Part shown: positions 14,443 to 16,762 of the stretch, one piece after another
Layout: each line of letters starts with the position of its first letter
Numbering within the stretch: the stretch's first letter is position 1
Assembly: GCF_041601295.1 (NCBI RefSeq)
Contig: NZ_JBFIII010000064.1
Location: 1 to 16,762, forward strand
Origin: Immundisolibacter sp.
GTDB lineage: Bacteria > Pseudomonadota > Gammaproteobacteria > Immundisolibacterales > Immundisolibacteraceae
Reading direction: 5' to 3'
Length of the DNA: 16,762 nucleotides
The notes under the pieces: model-generated
Told to the model about the DNA's origin: nothing
What the model saw: the letters and a program-made list of their open reading frames with translations, nothing else
Database searches by the model: none
Program-made: the position numbers and the translations under genes

Positions 14443-15399
14443 TCAGTGCTCGGCCAGGCAGCGCTCGATGGCGTCGAACACCTGGCCAGCGATGTTGATG
14501 CCATAAATGGCGTCCAGTTCGCGCGCGCAGGTTGGGCTGGTGACGTTGATCTCGGTTAGGTAATCGCCGATGACGTCCAGACCCACGAACAGCAGCCCCT
14601 TGGCGCGCAAGGTCGGCCCCACCTGCTCGGCAATCCAGCGGTCGTGGTCGCTCAATTCGCGGCCCTCGCCGCGGCCGCCGGCGGCGAGATTGCCGCGCGT
14701 TTCACCAGCAGCCGGAATGCGCGCCAGGGCGTAGGCGACCGGTTCACCGTCCACCATCAGGATGCGCTTGTCGCCGTGCGCGATGTCCGGGATGTAGCGC
14801 TGCGCCATGATCGAGCGCGCCTGGTGCTGGGTCATGACTTCGATGATGACACCTACGTTCGGGTCACCCTCGCGCAGGCGAAACACCGATGCGCCGCCCA
14901 TCATGTCGAGTGGCTTTACGATGATGTCGCCGTGTTCGTCCAGGAACTCCCGGATGTGGCGCCCGCTGCTGGTGACCAGCGTCGGTGGTGTGCACTGTCC
15001 GAACCAGGCTGTGTAGAGCTTCTCGTTCACCTCGCGCAGCGCCTGCGGTCGGTTCACCACCAGCGCGCCCGCGTGCTCCACCCGTTCCAGCAGGTAGGTG
15101 GTGTACAGATACTCGGCGTCCACTGGCGGATCCTTGCGCATCAGGATCACATCCAGTTCTGCAAGCGGCCCGTATACCTCGCCCGTAAACGCGAACCAGT
15201 GTTTGGGGTCGTCCGAGACCTCCACCAGGCGCCGGTTGGCGAACACCTCGCCGTCTCGCATCAGCAGGTCCGACTGCTCCATGTAATGCAGCTCGCAGCC
15301 CCGGCGCTGCGCCTCCAGCATCAGCGCCAGCGAAGTGTCCTTCTTCGGCTTGATCCGATCGATGGGGTCCATGATCACCCCGACCCGGTAGCTAGCCAT
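14443..15399 (-). CDS. gshB: Glutathione synthetase GshB
   Basis: Adds glycine to gamma-glutamylcysteine with ATP, the last step of glutathione synthesis. The 318-residue ATP-grasp enzyme is the usual length. Visible motifs are VIMDPIDRIKPKKDTS (8-23), MRKDPPVDAEY (87-97), VVNRPQALREVNEKL (114-128), VKPLDMMGGASVF (161-173), the substrate lid RIPAAGETRGNLAAGG (228-243) and TEINVTSPTC (282-291). The ATG at 15397-15399 overlaps the gshA stop by 8 nt and has GGAGG 9 nt upstream, so the two glutathione genes are coupled. The longer upstream frame is a shadow of gshA. Confidence 0.97.
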   Translation of the reverse strand: MASYRVGVIMDPIDRIKPKKDTSLALMLEAQRRGCELHYMEQSDLLMRDGEVFANRRLVEVSDDPKHWFAFTGEVYGPLAELDVILMRKDPPVDAEYLYTTYLLERVEHAGALVVNRPQALREVNEKLYTAWFGQCTPPTLVTSSGRHIREFLDEHGDIIVKPLDMMGGASVFRLREGDPNVGVIIEVMTQHQARSIMAQRYIPDIAHGDKRILMVDGEPVAYALARIPAAGETRGNLAAGGRGEGRELSDHDRWIAEQVGPTLRAKGLLFVGLDVIGDYLTEINVTSPTCARELDAIYGINIAGQVFDAIERCLAEH

Positions 15400-16693
15400 G
15401 CGCCGCCACCTCCCGCGCTGCGGCCAGCAGCGCCAGGCGCGCGACCACGCCGTAAGCGTAGAACCGGTTCGGTGCGGCGTCGGGGGCCTGCTCGCAGTCC
15501 GGCGTGTTGCAGGGCTCGACAAAGGCCAGCGGCTCGAAGTGCGCGCCGGGGGCGTTCAGGTTCTCGTCCGCGCCGCGCTGGGTATGCACCCGATAGAACC
15601 CGCCGACCACATGATGATTGATCATGTACACCACCGGTTCGGCCACCGCCGGCGGTTCGCCCACCGTCTCGAGGCTGTAAACCCCCTCCTGCATGATCAC
15701 CTCGCTGACGGCCTGGCCTTCCTTGCTGGCCGCCATGCGCTTGCGTTCCTTGCGGTTCAGGTCGCGCACGTCGTCCACGCTGCGTGCCGTCATCACGCCC
15801 ATGCCATAGCTGCCGGAGTCGGCCTTGATGATCACGAACGGTTCGCGGTCGATGCCGTACTCGTCGTACTTCTTGCGGATGGACGACAACAACACTTCGA
15901 GGTTGCTGGCCAGGCATTCCTCGCCGGTGCGGGCGAGGAAGTTCACCTCGCCGCACTGGCGAAAATACGGGTCGATAAACCACGGGTCGAGGTCAAGCAG
16001 CTCCCCGAACTCGCGCGCCACGTCGCGGTAATGTCTGAAATGCTCGGACTTTCGCCGCTGCGCCCAGCCCAGCGCCATCGGCGGCAGGACCGGCTGGCTG
16101 ATGCCCTCCAGCACCGCCGGCCGGCCGCTCGACAAATCGTTGTTCAGCAGCACGAAACAGGGCGTGAATCCGGCCACGCCGACCTTGTCGCCGCGCCGCT
16201 CGATCGGCTCTAGACGCAAGCTGGCGCCGGACGGCAGGCTCAGGGTCTGCGCCTCGGCAAGATCCGGCAACAGCGACCCGATACGCACGGTATAACCGGC
16301 GCTCTCCAGGATGCGCCGCAACACCGCCACATTTTCCAGGTAGAAAAGGTTGCGCGTATGGCTTTCCGGTACCAGCAACACGTCGCTCGAATTCGGGCAT
16401 ACGTGCTCGATCGCGGTCTGCATGGCCTGCACACACAGCGGCAAAAAGCGGTCGCCAAGGTTGTTGAAGCCGCCCGGAAACAGGTTGGTGTCCACCGGCG
16501 CCAGTTTGAAGCCGGCGTTACGCAGATCGACAGAGGCGTAGATCGGCGCCGGCGTGACCCGCCAATGGTCGCGGAACCAGCGTTCGATCGTGACCTGCGC
16601 CTGGAGTAGCTGCGTCTCGAGCCGCAGCAGCGGTCCGGTGAGCGCCGTCGTCAGATGCGGCACCGACGATAAGCCTTGGAATGGATCGTTCAT
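15392..16693 (-). CDS. gshA: Glutamate-cysteine ligase, Acidithiobacillus-type GshA
   Basis: Makes gamma-glutamylcysteine from glutamate and cysteine with ATP. At 433 residues this is not the enteric GshA or the plant-like type. It resembles the third proteobacterial family (Pfam GshA, PF08886; 'gshA_ferroox'), known from Acidithiobacillus and betaproteobacteria. Recognisable stretches are ASVDLRNAGFKLAPVDTNLF with GGFNNLG just after, LLVPESHTRNLFYLENV, LLNNDLSSG, ADSGSYGMGVMTARS (a glycine-rich, ATP-grasp-like segment) and MINHHVVGGFYRVH. I name it from memory of the family. The pairing and 8-nt overlap with gshB support the assignment. The ATG at 16691-16693 has no strong ribosome site. The stop is TAG, showing that this genome uses TAG for termination. 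Confidence 0.93.
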   Translation of the reverse strand: MNDPFQGLSSVPHLTTALTGPLLRLETQLLQAQVTIERWFRDHWRVTPAPIYASVDLRNAGFKLAPVDTNLFPGGFNNLGDRFLPLCVQAMQTAIEHVCPNSSDVLLVPESHTRNLFYLENVAVLRRILESAGYTVRIGSLLPDLAEAQTLSLPSGASLRLEPIERRGDKVGVAGFTPCFVLLNNDLSSGRPAVLEGISQPVLPPMALGWAQRRKSEHFRHYRDVAREFGELLDLDPWFIDPYFRQCGEVNFLARTGEECLASNLEVLLSSIRKKYDEYGIDREPFVIIKADSGSYGMGVMTARSVDDVRDLNRKERKRMAASKEGQAVSEVIMQEGVYSLETVGEPPAVAEPVVYMINHHVVGGFYRVHTQRGADENLNAPGAHFEPLAFVEPCNTPDCEQAPDAAPNRFYAYGVVARLALLAAAREVAAHG

Positions 16694-16762
16694 GGCTGAC
16701 TGCTATTCGCCGTACGGGTGGCTATTGAAGCACAGCCGCCATGGCGTCCGTGCGGGCCGTTC
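16694..16762. other. Short region upstream of gshA
   Basis: The last 69 bases hold no gene I can support. I see no convincing -35/-10 pair and no clear ribosome site for gshA; the promoter may lie beyond the window. Confidence 0.3.

Overview
The window is a fully coding stretch of a high-GC bacterial chromosome. Every gene I can support lies on the minus strand, so the genes run from the right end of the window to the left. The gene order gshB-tonB-yqgE-ruvX-pyrR-pyrB-pyrC' resembles Pseudomonas and other Gammaproteobacteria. The Acidithiobacillus/betaproteobacterial type of glutamate-cysteine ligase at the right end points to a gammaproteobacterium outside the enterics, perhaps near the purple-sulfur or sulfur-oxidising lineages. 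This placement is inferred from gene content and order, with no marker gene to confirm it. There are no RNA genes, mobile elements or CRISPR arrays, and no gap longer than 300 bases.

Reading in the direction of transcription, there are three blocks. (1) 16693 to 13542 holds gshA-gshB-tonB: both steps of glutathione synthesis and a TonB energy transducer. (2) 13456 to 8830 is a tightly overlapping run: yqgE (possibly from a leaderless promoter), ruvX (pre-16S rRNA processing), pyrR, pyrB, a dihydroorotase homologue lacking its metal-binding histidines (PyrC'), and a PyrK-type flavoprotein subunit cut by an in-frame TAG just before its iron-sulfur domain. A stand-alone dienelactone-hydrolase-family gene (8751-8068) follows. 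(3) 8054 to 1 is a complete phosphate-starvation locus: a Pho box, phoB-phoR, an outer-membrane porin, a second Pho box, then pstS-pstC-pstA-pstB-phoU, with phoU running off the left edge.

In the phosphate block, PhoR and PhoB sense and respond to phosphate limitation. Two operators, each made of three 11-bp-phased CTGTCAC-like repeats, stand before phoB and pstS and imply autoregulation and control of the transporter. PstS/C/A/B import phosphate and PhoU links the transporter to PhoR. The porin embedded between phoR and pstS could supply phosphate or another anion across the outer membrane, but this is inference from position only.

I did not find a clearly new system. The most unusual points are the interrupted PyrK-like gene, the tripartite Pho operators, the embedded porin, and a probable leaderless yqgE start.
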